In this document: positions 28,701-43,800 of the stretch, one piece after another
How the letters are laid out: each line of letters begins with the position of its first letter
How positions within the stretch are numbered: position 1 is the stretch's first letter
NCBI GenBank assembly: GCA_038373885.1
Contig: JAWZYV010019958.1
Coordinates: forward strand, 496,001 to 560,000
Length of the DNA stretch: 64,000 nt
Origin: Cheiracanthium punctorium
Lineage: Eukaryota; Arthropoda; Arachnida; Araneae; Cheiracanthiidae
Direction of reading: 5' to 3'
Notes under the pieces: model-generated
Seen by the model: only the letters and a program-made list of their open reading frames with translations
Told to the model about the DNA's origin: nothing
Database searches by the model: none
Program-made: the position numbers and the translations under genes

Positions 28701-31700
28701 AAATAATTTTTTTTTTTTTTAAATAGAGAGGGGAGCTTTTTGACAGATTTTTAAAAAAGGTTTTATTACAGTTTTGTTTGGATTCTTTTGAATTTGTATT
28801 ATCGTTTATTACGATTAAACATCTGAGTTTGGAATAAAAAATTTACCTGAACCTATAAGGTGTCGTAAGATCAAATCCACATTATGAGCTCGGCCTGCCA
28901 TTGCTGCTACAAGAAGAGCTGTGTTTCCCTCAGATTCTGTTTCATCTAATGAAATCCCCCTAACACATAAAAGAAATTAAAAATAATAAAGATGAAAGTA
29001 TACATATTGGCACAGTAGAACCTCAATCTATTGTTTTTCAAGGGATGCATAGAAAAAAATTATGCAAGCGGGGAAAATGGCGAATGCAGGTTAAAGTCAA
29101 AATACGAAGAAAACAATGTTTATGATTGTACACAATTTATACATACCAAAAACACTAATTTGTTACCAACTGTAAAAGAAAAAAGTTGGAGTTGAAGAAA
29201 ATTAAGTGATGTTTATTTCTAAAAAATCAGTAATTTTACACTGGGTTTTTCCTTAATTTTTTTAATTAAACGAAAATTTTAAAGATTTACAACACTTTTC
29301 TTGCCTTTTCTGTGTTTTCATGTTTGCACATGAAATTTCAAATACTGTAATTGTGTCCGATAAACTTGGCACTAGTGTAGGCTCAGTCTCATCGGCATGA
29401 ATATTATTCTCCGCTTCTTCACCATTATTATTTTTTGCGTCTGTATCAAAAGAAATATAATCACTAAATTTCACGTAACAAGTCTTCATCTACACCATCA
29501 TCAACCCAAGAAATCATACAAGAAAATAACTAAGTTTCTATGCCATATGTGGATCCATCTGTATTTCGATTTCATTTCGGTCAGGAGAAATATTTTACAA
29601 GGATGAACATGAGAAAAGGATTTTTTGACGAGCGATAAATGTGGGTTTCATTAATGTAATTTAAATGCAACTTGTGCAGGGACCATAGAAATAAAATTAT
29701 CAATATGGGGAAAATGATGAATGCAGGAACAATAGATCGAGGTTCCACTGTATATTGTCTCAATATAGTTGTATATTATCTTGAAACAAACTAAGTACTC
29801 AAAAATTTGCAATTTTCCTTGCTACTTAGTAAACAGATAAGATACATCAAAAAGCTGGTTTTGAAAATGAAGGTTTAGATATTTAGTATTGCAGATGTGC
29901 ACACTCATGGGTGCAACATAACTGGGTGACAACACTGATAGGAAATAGGACAGAAAGACTTACCTAGAAATCAACAATTCTAAAGGGGCTGTGCTTGAGC
30001 ATACTGAGGCATAATGCATAGGCCGCCAACCATTCTCATCGGTAATATTGTATTCTGAGGCAGAAGACAGCAACTGAGATAAGTACTGAGGATTTGGATT
30101 AATAGATGCACAGTGTAATGGTGTTATCTAAAAGTTTAAAATTTGTCAGAAAAAAAAAATGTTTTTTTAATTAATAAGAAAAAACTAACATGTATTGAAG
30201 CAGTTTACTTCTAAAATTATAACACAAATATTAAGTTTCAACAAATGTTAAAGAGATTTCCTTATTAATTTAGATCAACTAATCAAATTAAAAGGAAAGT
30301 TTACTGTTGATGTTTCTTTTTCTTTTTTAACTGAAATTTCCTTTATTTACTTAAACATACAAAATATTCCATAGAATCAACTGGAAGTTGTAAATTAGTT
30401 TACCAGGTATCTTTAGTATATTTCCACAGGAAATATATTCTATAACATGCATAGAAAAAAAAGGGGGGGAGGGAATATCCATAGAAACTTAAATCAAATT
30501 ATGTTTCATTTGAAAAAAAAAAATCATGTTTTTTCTTCACAAAAATTAAATTTTCGTGGTTTGTTGTCATGGTGGTTATGAGGAAATGTTAGTTTTTAAT
30601 CATGCTAGAGCTATTTTTCATATGTAAGTAATTTATCAGTTTTCTTTTTCCATTAATATCTGACAACTACAGTTTAGAATCTATGTAAGTGTTGCAAGGT
30701 ATTAAAATAAGTGCTTTACATGACAATGCCTTAGCAGTTAATACATTTATTATTGGATGAAAAAAGAAATAAAGATAAGATGGTTTTCTATAACTTTTAT
30801 ATGCATACTAAAATATATATATTTAATAAATTTTATACTTAAATTATATTGAATGAACGTTAATTGAATTGAGCATTGCTGTGCCAAATATTAAGCCTTA
30901 AATATCTTAATAATTTTTTCCTCTCCTCTCTCAATAACAACTTGAAATTAAATTTTATAAAATCAAAATATTGTTTTGAGATGCACAAAATGTAGTCAAA
31001 TTTTAAAAGTAGAATTTTTATTGATAAAATTTAGTTAGATAGAGTTTAGCTGAGCAATTAAAATATTTTAATGCAATTTTTTTAAGGATCTACTCATTGG
31101 TTTACCTTTTACATTTACCTTTATGACTATACATCCTTTGATACAAAAGAATGCATTTTGACCTCACTCGAATACAATAAAAGAACAAAGGCCAGAATTT
31201 CCAATTGATTCCATGGCATAAACTGACAAAATTTGACAAAACAGTTTTGGAAAAAAAAAAAAAAAAAAAAGAGCATAATAAAAGATTTTTTCTTTCTTTC
31301 TTTATAGCATAAACTGAATTTAATTCACAAAGAAAAAAAAAAAAAAGAAAGAAACGGAAACAGTTTCAGAAAATTCTTTAAGAGAAGATTTACTTCCCTG
31401 TGGATATTTTTAACAATTTAAAGAAATTTTAGTACTAGAGTTAAACTTTTCCATTGACAAAAAATATCTTTTCAATTGACAATTATGTTTCGGCAACAAT
31501 AATCTTGGCAAATTTGGGGGGAGGGGATGGGGCGATTGCCTCCCCTGGGGTCTATTTTATTTTAGAAAACTACAAAAATTAGAGCCGTTGATCTTCTTTC
31601 AAGATTGACAAATAAAAATTGCTAAATCTTTTATATGTACAAACAGATTACATTAAGAATTTAAAAAAAAAAACTTACCCTTGAATTTCCAATTGCTTTT

Positions 31701-32178
31701 TTGGTAACAGAAACACTTTTAAATGGAGATAAAGGCTGTCTGTCAAATGAGAGAACCTATAGACAAGAACCGTGAACTTTATACAAATAAATAATCATGC
31801 TTAGTACAATTACAAATAAATTACGCATGCAACAAACTGTTGATTATTCATTTGTGCCAATTTATTTCCCTCTTCCCCCCTTTGATGGCAGTTTCAGGAG
31901 ATTAACAGTACAGTAAACAAAAGCTTAAATATTCTTTTATGATGAAATGCAGTCAGTTTCATTAGAATACTTTGAAGATTGCTTCATTCCGAAATCAAAT
32001 TTTTAAATTACTGATCTGAATTCTAAGTCTGGTTAAACTAGTAAATTTCATATAAGCACAATAACAACACTTTTAAACAGCGCCTGTCACCTAAAACAGA
32101 TTACAAGTTTAATACTGAGACTAATGTTCTTCTCCTAGTTCTAAGTATCTAATAATGTTAAATTTGAATATCTTTGGT

Positions 32179-32215
<37 letters not shown>

Positions 32216-35200
32216 CCCCCCACACACACACACACATAAAAATAAATAAAGTGTAAAAATAATTTCTATAATTGCAATATAAGTATTATTATAAAGAAAC
32301 TAAGGCAAAAAAGTAGTTTCTTTAAAAGAAACGCATGTATTTATGTTATTGCTGCTTTCTTGCATATTACAGGCAAAGAAAACTGAAAGAAAATAAGTTT
32401 GGTGTACAGTCATTAATTTTCAGACAATCAACTATTAAACTAGCTCTTATTAAATATGATTAAAGCTAACTTAAAACATTTAAGATGGATAACAGCCACA
32501 GACTGTACAATTCAAAGACAGCCATTTGCTATCTGCAGGGATGTTAACTCCAACACTCGATTTGGGAGCACCCCGGGAGCAGAAAAAAATTCATTTGGGA
32601 GCACCTCGGGAGCAGAAAAATTCCATTTGGGAGCAGAAAAATTCTATTTGGGAGCAGAAAAATTCCATTTGGGAGCACCTCGGGAGCACAAAATAATAGT
32701 TTCCGAGGGGAAAACTAAGATTCGAGATCAGAATTAACATGATTTTGGAGCATAAAATTGAAGATTTAGGAATACAATAAATGCATACAAGAAAAGCAAA
32801 GTTTGCCAGCAAACACCATTTGCTAAAAGCAAAACACTATTTGAAAGCACTTTAGGAAAGCTCTGGAAAAAAAAAAGGGGTGTATACAGGCTATGCTATC
32901 AGCAACTTGGTAAAAACAATACATAGATTTACATGGACGGAAGGAATTTTTTTTTGTGTGTGTGTGAAACTGCTCTTTTTAATGGTTTTCATATAAACGC
33001 TAAATGGAAAGATTGTGTACTTTTTTGTGATGGACTGAGTGGGTACTTTTAATGCATGTTCGAAGGTTGTAAAAATACTAATATTTAAATGGTAGAATTA
33101 ACATTTCTGCTGTTTATATCATTCTAGAATTATGTATTCAAAATTTAGTCTATTTTAAAATAATGATTTTAATTACGGATCTATAAATGAAATTCGTAAC
33201 ACATTCTGAAAAATTTGCGGACGCACTTTGGCTGAACACGGGCCCAGGGGCGTCGCCTCGTCTGCCGCCCCACTCCCGTCTGCCCCCTCTCGTAGAGCCT
33301 GCACACACACAAAAAGAAAAACAGTGGTGTAGTTTTAAGAAAAAAGGTTTAGGAACACTCGCAACTGAAGACTCAAAAATCATGCATCCATGATGAAAAG
33401 TGAAGAACGCTTACTTTTGCTGACATAAGCTCGAATGAAAAAGTAGTGAAACAGCATCTCCCCACTCATGATCTTCACGGGCCGAAAATGTCTAGCCCGG
33501 CCCGGCATTTAATCAAAATAAAAAATTCAGACCCGGTCCAGCTCGTATATTAATCATGATTTAAGGAAGGGGGGAGGGGGGGGGGGGAATCACAAACCAA
33601 TCGTTTGGTCTTGTCCAAATTTTAGGAGAGCAAAAATTTCCGGAAAGGCTCGATTTTGCAAGCGCAGAGGACCGTCTTTAAGAGTATACGCTTGTTCCGG
33701 TAGATTCTAGAAAATGCTGAGGTCAGCCTGTGCCTTGAATGAATCATGCTGCAAAAGCCTGGGCCCGCACAGATCTCTACCCCCCGCGACTACACCACTG
33801 GCAGCGCATTTCCGGATTATTTTGAAATGAAATATTCTATTAATTCAGACAGCCTAGATTCTGATTTCTAAACCGGTCATGCTTCCAATTTTCATTCTTA
33901 CTACGGGCCGGGTCATAAACCGTGATTTTTTAGGGGCTGGGACATCACCGTAATATACTGTTTTCTTTACGGACCGGTCTGGTTTAGATCAGGGGCGGCC
34001 CTGCGGTACATGACACCCACTCCACCCTGCAAACGTAGAAAAAGACGTCCCTTTTACTTTATTCAAAATTGCTTTTATGATTTTAAGTTGGAAATCGTGC
34101 CCCTTCATAAACAAAAAACGGTGCCCTTTGCGATGATTACTTGTTTGCCTATCTGGCCGGCCCTGATTGAGATGACTAACAAAGCCCGACTGATCCGATC
34201 CGGGGCGGGTAGAATGGCTTCGGAATGCAGCTTTCGTACGCAGTTTGAATCTTGCTTTACTCCTAACTAGCTTTCCATACGAGCTTTAAAAGATAAATGA
34301 GCGTGGCAAAAATTTAACAAAGAGTCAAAATGACGTATTCGGCGCAGACCGGTGCAAAAATCGGCTAAAAGCTCAGTTCGGCGCACCCTGAAAGAGTCAA
34401 AATGACGTATTCGGCGCAGACCGGTGCAAAAATCAGCTAAAAGCGCAGTTCGGCGCAAGAATTTGTGTTTCGGCGCAGAATTAACATCCCTGTATCTGAT
34501 AGTACTATCAGATAGCAAATGAATACTATTAGAAAGCACTATCGTCTACTCCAGGTATGGGCAAAATTTTGGAAAGTTGTGGAACAAATTTTAGGATGGT
34601 AGTAAAGTCGCAGGATGTATAATTGGGATTTACATGGGATTTTTAATGGTTTATATGAGTTTTATATGGGGTTTTTACAAGTTTCATAGGCTGGATTAAA
34701 AGTCGAGACGGGCAACATCTGGCTTGCAGGCCAGAAGTTGTCCATATATGATTCAAACTATCACATAGATATCGGATGGCTTTGCCCTATCATCTCACGC
34801 ATTTGCTGTAGAGGAGCAGTTATATCTAAATTATTCAAATACATTTACATACTACAACCGTGACGCTTGCACAAAAACTATATTACAAAACATGGAGAAA
34901 AGAAAAAGGATAAATACTTAAAAAAAAAAAAAAAAAAAAAAAAAACCTCGGCTGTTTGAGCCTCATCAGGGAGAGACCCTCCTGACCCCCCCCCCTAATT
35001 TTTTAGTTTCATTATTGCAATATTAAAACGATATTAATTGACTTTGTCATTTTATTGCTCATCTTTCCCGTATTTTGCCTGGTAACCCTATGTTGAAATT
35101 TTTATGAGCGTAACCTATTTATAGAAAAATACATGTGAAGCCTATTCTACAGCTTACGAAATAGTGTAACAATAGATTAAAGCTGTTGTGAACTAATAGT

Positions 35201-37713
35201 ATTTAAATACATGTAAAAAATACATGTGAAGCATATTCTACAGCTTACGAAATAGTGTAACAATAGATTAAAGCTGTTGTGAACTAATAGTATTTAAATA
35301 CATGTAAAATTATGCCGCTTTTGTATGTCGCATTTTTGGGACACATTTTTCAATAAAGGGTGTTGAGAGATAAAATGACTTAGTCATTAAAAGGAAAGGA
35401 TAAGAAACATCGAAACTCTCATAAAGATTTGTGGCATATATGACGTCTCACTGAAATCACACAGAGGGTCAAAAACACTAGGAGCACACAAGCTTTTCAA
35501 ATGGTATGTGGAAAAGAGTGAGTATGCACACTGACATCATGGAATATCTTAGTCTGTACAACTTTTACCTAGCAAATCTGATTGCAATGAAAACTGTTAC
35601 AAATCAACTAAGAAACTTACTTCTTTATGAAGATTTCCAAAGCCATATCCACCATTGTTAACTGCATCAGTGACTAACTGGCCAGCTAATTTGTGATGGC
35701 CATGTCTCACAGCAACATAAATATTCTTTAAGATTTCATCTTTCTGAAAAAAAGAAGAAAAAATTATACAGAAATTAAATAACAATGCAATTTTCCAGAC
35801 AGAGGATTTTTTTTATGCACCAAAAATCCTAAAAATACTCTAAACCTAAAATTACTTTTACATACAAAAATTTACCACAGCAGGTCTAGTGACCTATTAA
35901 AAAAATTCAAATTTACATTAAATAATGTACAGCAAAAATTTACCATTTAGTATTATTACATGGAACAATAGACCCAATCAGCACGTATAAGTTCGATAGA
36001 TTTGATCTCATGTTTTAAACTGTGCATAACACAATCTGATTCAAAATTTGTACTTTTGCAATGAGATTTTTTTTTCTTTTAAATCTGTGCACGGAAGACA
36101 GCATTTAGGTCCATGCCACACATAGACCAAATTAAAATCTGCTGCCTCCAGCATTGCTTCATTTACTTTTAAATCTCCATGCTTGATATTAGTGCAGTGT
36201 CAGTTTAAAAAAATGTATTGTAGAAAAAATTATTGACTTAAATTAAGAGTCATAACTAGGATATTTTTCAGAAGTAATTTAATATTTCTATAAAGTAAAT
36301 TTTTGATCACACATAACTCATGTTATATTGTAGGGATGGCATTAATGGTCATTTGCCCTAGCAAATGATTTATGACATTGAAAGTGACCAGTCTTGATAA
36401 AATGAATGCATTCATGTATAAATACTTTTTAGTATAGACTAGGAGGGGGGGGGTGAAAAAAAACGCATTTGTTGCATTCTGCTTAGAATAAAAAAAGAAA
36501 AAAGAAAATTCTGCCCATAGCATTTTTCTACTTCAGTCCACAACCTACTCTGACTTAATTAGAAATACATACCTGTGTGTGTGAGATGAAATATTTTTCT
36601 ACGTCATATCCATTTTCAACAACCCATAGACCAAGAAATTCACCACATACATAATCAGGTACCAAAACCTTGCTGATTAGTGTTATAAGTAGGATTGAGA
36701 TTTCATAGAATTAACAAACTGTATAAAATGAATCAAATCTTACCTCCCAAGAATATGAACTAAAATCCTTGTTTTCTGCTAGCAGTAGATTCAAAGTGTC
36801 TTTTGAAACTCCAGCTTTCAAAGCTTCTTTGACAACATCGGGATTGACATCAGGATATGTTTCATCACAAAAATGGATATCCTACAAAATTACAACAATT
36901 AGGTTACAAAATTCAAAGGAGAAAAAAAAAATGTATGTATGTCCTGCATCTGTTTATGTCTAGGTTGTTTTGTTACAATCCAGAACACAGAGGTGATAAT
37001 GGACTCTAGTAAAATTATCTGAAGTGCATAAAAAAATTTTGACATTATATAAATATATTTTGTTAAACAACACTCTCTTCTTCTTCTCTTAAAAAAAGAA
37101 AAAACAAAGAGAGAAAGAGAGAGAAATACTTTGTTATAATTTTTATTATTTACAGTTAAAAAAACCTTTCACAAATATATGCAGGTCTTTTAAGTAGATT
37201 TCAGGAAAATCAGCTCTAACTTCTAAAAACTATGAGTGTATTTTACTTTCATAAGTCAATTTTAAATTCCACAGCATTGGAGATTTATATAAAGGAATAC
37301 CAGATAAAAATTAATATTTTGATTTCTTGTCATTCACAAAAAAGATGGAACTGGAATGCTCAAGCGATTTCTGTGCAATTTTTTTTTTTTTTTTTTGGGG
37401 GGGGGGGGGGGCATACACAGATGATGCTCGTAAGCTGTTATCTAAAACACACATCAAAGTGGCGTAAGATATGTAAGAAATTTCTTACGCTGAACTTAAT
37501 TTTTGATTTCTTTAATAGCATTAAATACATTAATACATAATGCAACTTAAACTTGAGTAAGTATATAGGGAAATGTAATTAATCTACACCCACAAGTATT
37601 CAGTTCAATATTTGCTCAGTATTGCCTGACCAAATATATTTAGTGAGAACAACAATAGAAGGTTTGTACGCTATTGAAAGAAAAAAACACTCCATAGAAA
37701 ATTTAAACACTTC

Positions 37714-37745
<32 letters not shown>

Positions 37746-37826
37746 GCACAGCATGTATTGCTCTGTATTTTTATAGTATAATTCTGATTATAAGTTAGGA
37801 TCAGCCACACACCCTTTTTTTCCACT

Positions 37827-37862
<36 letters not shown>

Positions 37863-40800
37863 GGGTAGGGATAGAGGGAAATGGAATAATCTTCCTATTA
37901 TGAGCCAAAATTCGCAAAATTCTAAAATCTGCTCAAGGTCTGGAACCAAGCTGAAGATTTTGGGTCTTTTACTTTTGATATCAAAATAACATGTGCTTGA
38001 ATTATTTCAATTACTTTGCATCATTTTTGTTCATACATAAACCTAGCTTTTTTTAAATTTTATTATTACTACTGGTGCCTCTGAGAGAAAAAAATTAATA
38101 TAATATAAAATAAGCATACACTTTTACTGTTATGGCATTGGAAGATTAAAGGAATGCTAAAGAAAAATTATTTATTCTCAATAGGGATGTAAAAAATTGA
38201 AATTGGTATGATACAGAATTATACTAATTAGTCCCCCCCCCAAAAAAAAAATACATAAATAAATAAATAATAGTCTGTTTTTTTTAATCTGCTGATTAGT
38301 AAAATTAGCAGATTTTTTGTGAATAACCAAAACTACAGAATTATGCTGAAAACTGTCATTAAGTATTACAATCAACAACGTTATGTTCAATTGCCCCCCA
38401 CCCAAAAAAAAAATCTACATTAATAATGATCATAAAACATCAATAATCTAAATTCACACTAATTGGTTTTTTTTTTTTTTAAATATGAAAACTTCTCTGC
38501 TTCTACCAGAATATTTTTTTATAAAATGTAACTTGCCTACAAGTATTTTTCAAACATAGAATTACCTTCAGAAAAGCATTATTTCCTTCTCTACCTCCAC
38601 GACAGACACTAACAGGTTTTACAGCATGACCAAGCATAGCCATATTGTACCTAAAAGAATGATCAAATTATACAAATTAATGCACATATACCATTGGACA
38701 AACATCACCCCCACTCCCCAATTAGTTGATGATATGGGGGCAAAAACATAGTTTATCAAAATTTCTGTGTTAAATAATTGTTTTAGTATTTGGTAGGATT
38801 GCCTTTTGTTCTGAATTAAGTCTGACTGCTTAGTGATCTTATCAAGCTATGGGATTCTAATATCATGAGGCCTTATCTCTAAATGAGTTGGTATTCATTC
38901 GCAAAAAACAGTGGTGGTAATGGTGGGGGGGGGGGGGACGACTTGTGTACAAATCTTCTTTGAAAAGAGATAAGTCTAAGAAATGAGTGATTTTACCACT
39001 GGAGAAGCACAATGATGTGATCAAGTTACAGGAAAAGGGAAATTTGGAGAAGTAGGTGGTTACTTTTGGTTGCAGGAAAACCAAAATGCAAATTTTATTA
39101 CAAATAGATTTTTATTGCAACATAATCAGAATGCATGAAGAACGTCAGGATAAACGCTCTCCTCCCCAACGTAAAAAAAAATAAAGCTGAGAGAAGCCCT
39201 GCCGGGAACAGAAAAAAAGAATCAATCTATAATTTCTGAATGCTTTATTAAAATTTAAATTAAAAAAATATGTTTGCATAATTACTTATGTGTTAGTATA
39301 AACTTATGTGTTAGTATATAGTAAGGAAACATAAAGGTAGGTTTATCTGAATAACAAAACAATATCCACACGATCAGGCTTAGGCAATATTCTCAACCAT
39401 AGTTCAAGCCTTTTCTATTGTAATGAGCCCTGATCTGAAAACAGAATATAAGTTTGAATTCCTATACTTAAATTTAGATGTACAAGAAAGTGATGAAGAC
39501 AACACTACCAGAATGGCCCTAGTCACACTTTCTGCCACGTGATTACTGGGTGATTCAAAATAAATGTTAAAGTGACTATATTATAAAGCAGAAGTGATCG
39601 AAATGTACCTTTAATTAGAAAAGTTAGTCGAATAAAGAGTAGCTTTCAGATATAACAATTTTTTACAAGGAGCTGTATACATAATAAATATGAAATTTAG
39701 TTTTCATACAGTTCCTCCTTTCCTATCACTTATAATAAGGAAAATATTGCTCTGTTTCTAAGAAGGTAAATAAAAAAAATCCCATATTTATGAGCTGAAA
39801 AGTTACTAGCATATCGCAAGTTAAAACTTTTAGCATTTGTCACCAAATACGAAGGGGATGTCTCAAAAGTGAGAAAAAGAAAATTACTTTTCAATTGGTA
39901 TTAATGTATGTTGCTGGTCATTTGACAGCTACATCTGACTCCTGTAAATCCTAATCTAGCTAGAATTTTCCTATATGCATGTTTGGCAGCTTCTAGTTAA
40001 AGTTAATCCACATCATAAATTTATCATTCTCTATTACGCTTTGAAATTCCTTCTTTAAAAGAGTGACGTAATGACTGGATGACACCCTAAAAGACCATAT
40101 TATCAATAATTTTATAACATCGTCCTATCAGCTCAGGTACAAATTTGCCTGTTAAGTTCAAGCATTTAAATCTCATTTTCCAACAAAGGGATATAATTTA
40201 ACTTTTATCAACTCATACTTCACTTAAAGTAAAGATGTTTTTGTCTGAAAGTGGGTGTCAATGAGAGTTCTGCATGGAAGTTCCTTATCGACAAAATATT
40301 TTTGAAAAATGATTTTTTTTTTTATGATAGAAAATTATGAATGAGCAAAAATCGAGGGCTGCCAGCACTTATCTACTATTCTTATCTTCCCATACAGCTA
40401 GCTAACTAAAATGTGACATAATTAATACGACAGGGCTACAGAAATTAACTCTTAACTGATAGGAATCTAAATTTTAAACGTCTTGTCTCTAACGATTCCA
40501 GGATCGACTCATCGCTACCTGTGCATCTGTCGTCATGTTGAAATTTTGATAAAAACGGCATTTTATCTCTAACTAAAAGCAAAAACTGTTTGTACAGTTC
40601 GAAAGATCTCTAAAAAATTAACCTTTTTTTAATTTGCAGCTACTTTCAACTCTAAATATCTAGCGAGATATCACGCCTTGAAAAAGTAAACACAGGAGCG
40701 AAGCAAACGATTCATTCCTTGATTCTTTGAAAAAAAAATCATGGAACATAATCTCTCGCATAGATTGATTAGATGACGTTATATACTGGTGAAAATACTC

Positions 40801-43800
40801 CTTTTGCATGACAAGCAATGCAAGGACACTTTTATTTAATATTTCAGTTCTATTTAACTGAACGTGTACATTGATAAGAGAAAAAACGCAACAGATTATT
40901 TGGTGGCAACATCTATGAATTATATTAACTAAATCATTAAAAATGTCCGTTTTACTGCCTTTTCCTTAAAATTAATAATACAATAACCATAAGCAGATTT
41001 CTGCTTTACCTAAGGTATAATTTAATACAAAATTCGTGTATAATTAGTTACTTATTCAGTAAATCACTTCTAATTTATTTACAAATTATATAGATCATTC
41101 AATAAAACTCCAAAAATTTAGTATTCAAAAGGATTAAATAATTTTACAATAGTGCAAAATGATTTCGAGGCCATATTTTAACTAACCAAATTTATTAATT
41201 TACTATAGTAAAAAAACTATAAAACCATTCATTATAATTTATATTTCACTAATTATTCACTAATTTTATTTAAGTACAAATGCATATTCGAACAAAAGTT
41301 TTATTGTTACCAAGAAAAATATTTTTAGAGAAACAATACATTACAGCATGAATATAGTGATAAACATCTCAATAGGCTATTTTTCTCTTCAACTGTAATC
41401 TCCCCAGCCGACCCTTCAAAAAGATTTTTTTACTAACAATTGTATTTATTAAAGTATCGATTTTAAACAAAAAAGTTAGTTATAGAATTATTTTAGTATG
41501 TTGCAAATTTTGATCACAAAGAGATCCGTGTGTCGTAGGTTACACAAGCGAAGTGCCGCATGTGCTCTAGGTTGCACATTTTGGCCGCAAAGTGGCCATC
41601 AATGGCCAAAACTGGTCATCGAAGGCAGCTAGTAATTTAATATTCTGCATTATACAGATGCTATAAATATAATTAAGCTTTTACACAAAATAAATATATT
41701 AATAAAATGAATTTACTTTTCCAAAAATCGAAACTTCCAAATTATCTCTCAAGATAAAATTATTTTCTCTTCCCTATCACACTAACTGTTTTATTTATAT
41801 TTACAGGATTTCTATTACACATAAATACAGTTTGAATCTCAAAATATTAGAATAAACTACAGTAATATTAGATTTACCTTCCAGATGATTGGTACTCTAA
41901 GAGGGTCTCAGGAGGATTTGCATACTTTCTCTTCTTTACAGAAAGAAGAACTTTTATTACTCTGTGATTCTCTTCCAAGACGGCATACATAAGAGGAGTC
42001 AACTTAACATCAACACTTCGATAGGAATTCAACTAGGAAACATTGTAAAGAGTAATTTAAGCATGAAAGTGCAAATAGGCAAGGCTGATTAAATAAGGCT
42101 TGCTATCTAACACAATGACTGCACATTATAAACAGAATTGAGACCACATACATATAAGGAATTAAAAGAACAGATACCTTTAAAGAATCAAATAAACTGA
42201 AAATATTTTTATCATGCAGTGCATCATATATGTTTAATGTCAGTAAATATGTTTATGTTCTAAATTCTAAAATGTACCCTAATATTTCTGGCAATATTTC
42301 TATAAATGCATGCCTAATGCCACCACAATCAAAATATTTTTTGACCAGACCCTCATCTTTTCTAAGCACAAACTGTTAACTTTTCCCTTCATTTTTGTTG
42401 CAGGATCGCTCCTCACCTATTATCGATGCTTTTAATATTTCTGCAGCTTTATGCACTGGAGTTCCATTCCAAGAAATAAGTACTTCATGAAAGAGATTAT
42501 CAGATTTCATGGTTCTGTTATAAATGTGATTTGCAATAACTGAACCTACAGATTCACAAACACTCACTGCAAATTTTAAAGCAGTTTTCAAAAGGAGGAC
42601 CTCCAACTATTTCTGGTAAATCAGTCTATACAACAGGGGTAAAAAAGAAAAATGAAAAGGGGGGGGGAACTCTTTACAAAAGGAATTTTGTAATTCATTG
42701 TTTAAATCAAAATCAGTTGTACATTTTTCTGCAAAATTTCCCCCAATCCTAGACTACGATCGGACACATCCTGCATCCCTGTATAGAGTAAATGAAAAGT
42801 CGCCAAATACCGTAATTTATGGAAGAAATGCCATACCCACGAAAATGAGCTTAATTAACTAGAAAAACATCAGAAACACTGCAGCCGGGATCTCTCACAA
42901 TCTTTTGACTGAGATTCAGTATTTTAAAAGAGCAATGGAAATTCACTGGTATACAAGGATGCGGTTAATCGAGGGCAGTGCACTTTTGCAGGATTTTACG
43001 GAACTTTAACACATCAAAATATAGATATTAAAACCCTCATTAAAATTTAATTATAGTTCTAAAATGTAGATATGACTTTTTTTTTTTTTGGACTTAATTG
43101 AGGAGACATTGGTTGGATTTATGTACCCATCCAGATCACTGGATCACACCACTTTTCTAAGGGAGTAGGATGGCACTACATGATCATGGGTAACGAACCA
43201 GACATCTGCAACGACAGCAGTCTGGATATGAATATGGTCATGATACATGACTGAAAAGGCTCTTTCCTACCGAAACGTTTTTAATGTAAATGTTTTTAAC
43301 TCAAGAATTTTAAAATCTAAAACTTTTATTATTTTAAGCATGACTTTACATGAAATACACAAATAGATTAATTTTGTAGTTCACTTATTAACAAAGGAGA
43401 ACCAATTGAATATTGCTGTTAAATATACAACATTACATCTATTAGAATAAAGTGAATGTTTGTATTATTACATTTAGTCTCCAGACAAATCTACATCATG
43501 CAAAGCTATGAAAATTTGAACACAGCCATGAGTTCAATAATGTGCATCTCGGACTCAGAATTTTAATTATTAATTAAAAATTGTTCTAAGAAAATGGTGA
43601 CAGCTCAATATTCAGTAATATTAAAATTACAATTCGTACGATGTTACATGGATAATACTTGTGTAATCTTACAGCATAACATTTCCTCTTTAAAGATTTT
43701 TTTTTTTCCCGTTGTATAACTTTTCTATTTGTAAAGAATTTTTTAAAGATTGATTTTTTACTTAAACATTGAATAATTCCAATGTTTTCCAATCAACTTC

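Larger units (their letters stand above)
27146..28846. other. Intron between exons 15 and 16
   Basis: Contains an abnormally GC-rich block (27,290-27,590) and an old repeat (about 27,640-28,170) related in reverse or direct blocks to 39,650-40,070. The part 28,450-28,640 is also GC-richer, without a motif I recognise. Confidence 0.65.
31757..35620. other. Intron between exons 12 and 13
   Basis: 3.9 kb containing a CT run with C and CA runs (32,186-32,236), the palindrome-targeted transposon (32,536-34,492), an A run (34,920-34,945), a dispersed repeat (34,946-35,310) and its 91-bp tandem duplication. Confidence 0.75.
36882..38565. other. Intron between exons 9 and 10
   Basis: Contains a T18G15 block (37,379-37,411), C10 next to T21 (37,713-37,745), ATT microsatellite (37,829-37,860), a partial transposon end (37,745-37,978) and C-A double homopolymers near 38,233 and 38,395. 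Confidence 0.75.

Noticed and set aside
32456..32737. 93-codon plus-strand frame with repeated GAEKFHLGAEKF
   Set aside because: The repetition is the translated sub-terminal tandem repeat of the transposon at 32,536-34,492, not a repeat protein.
43100..43280. GC-richer stretch with CTGGATCACACC and mirrored CAGACATCTG.../CAGCAGTCTGG
   Set aside because: Suggestive of a small element or an RNA fold, but the ends could not be defined and no second copy was seen.
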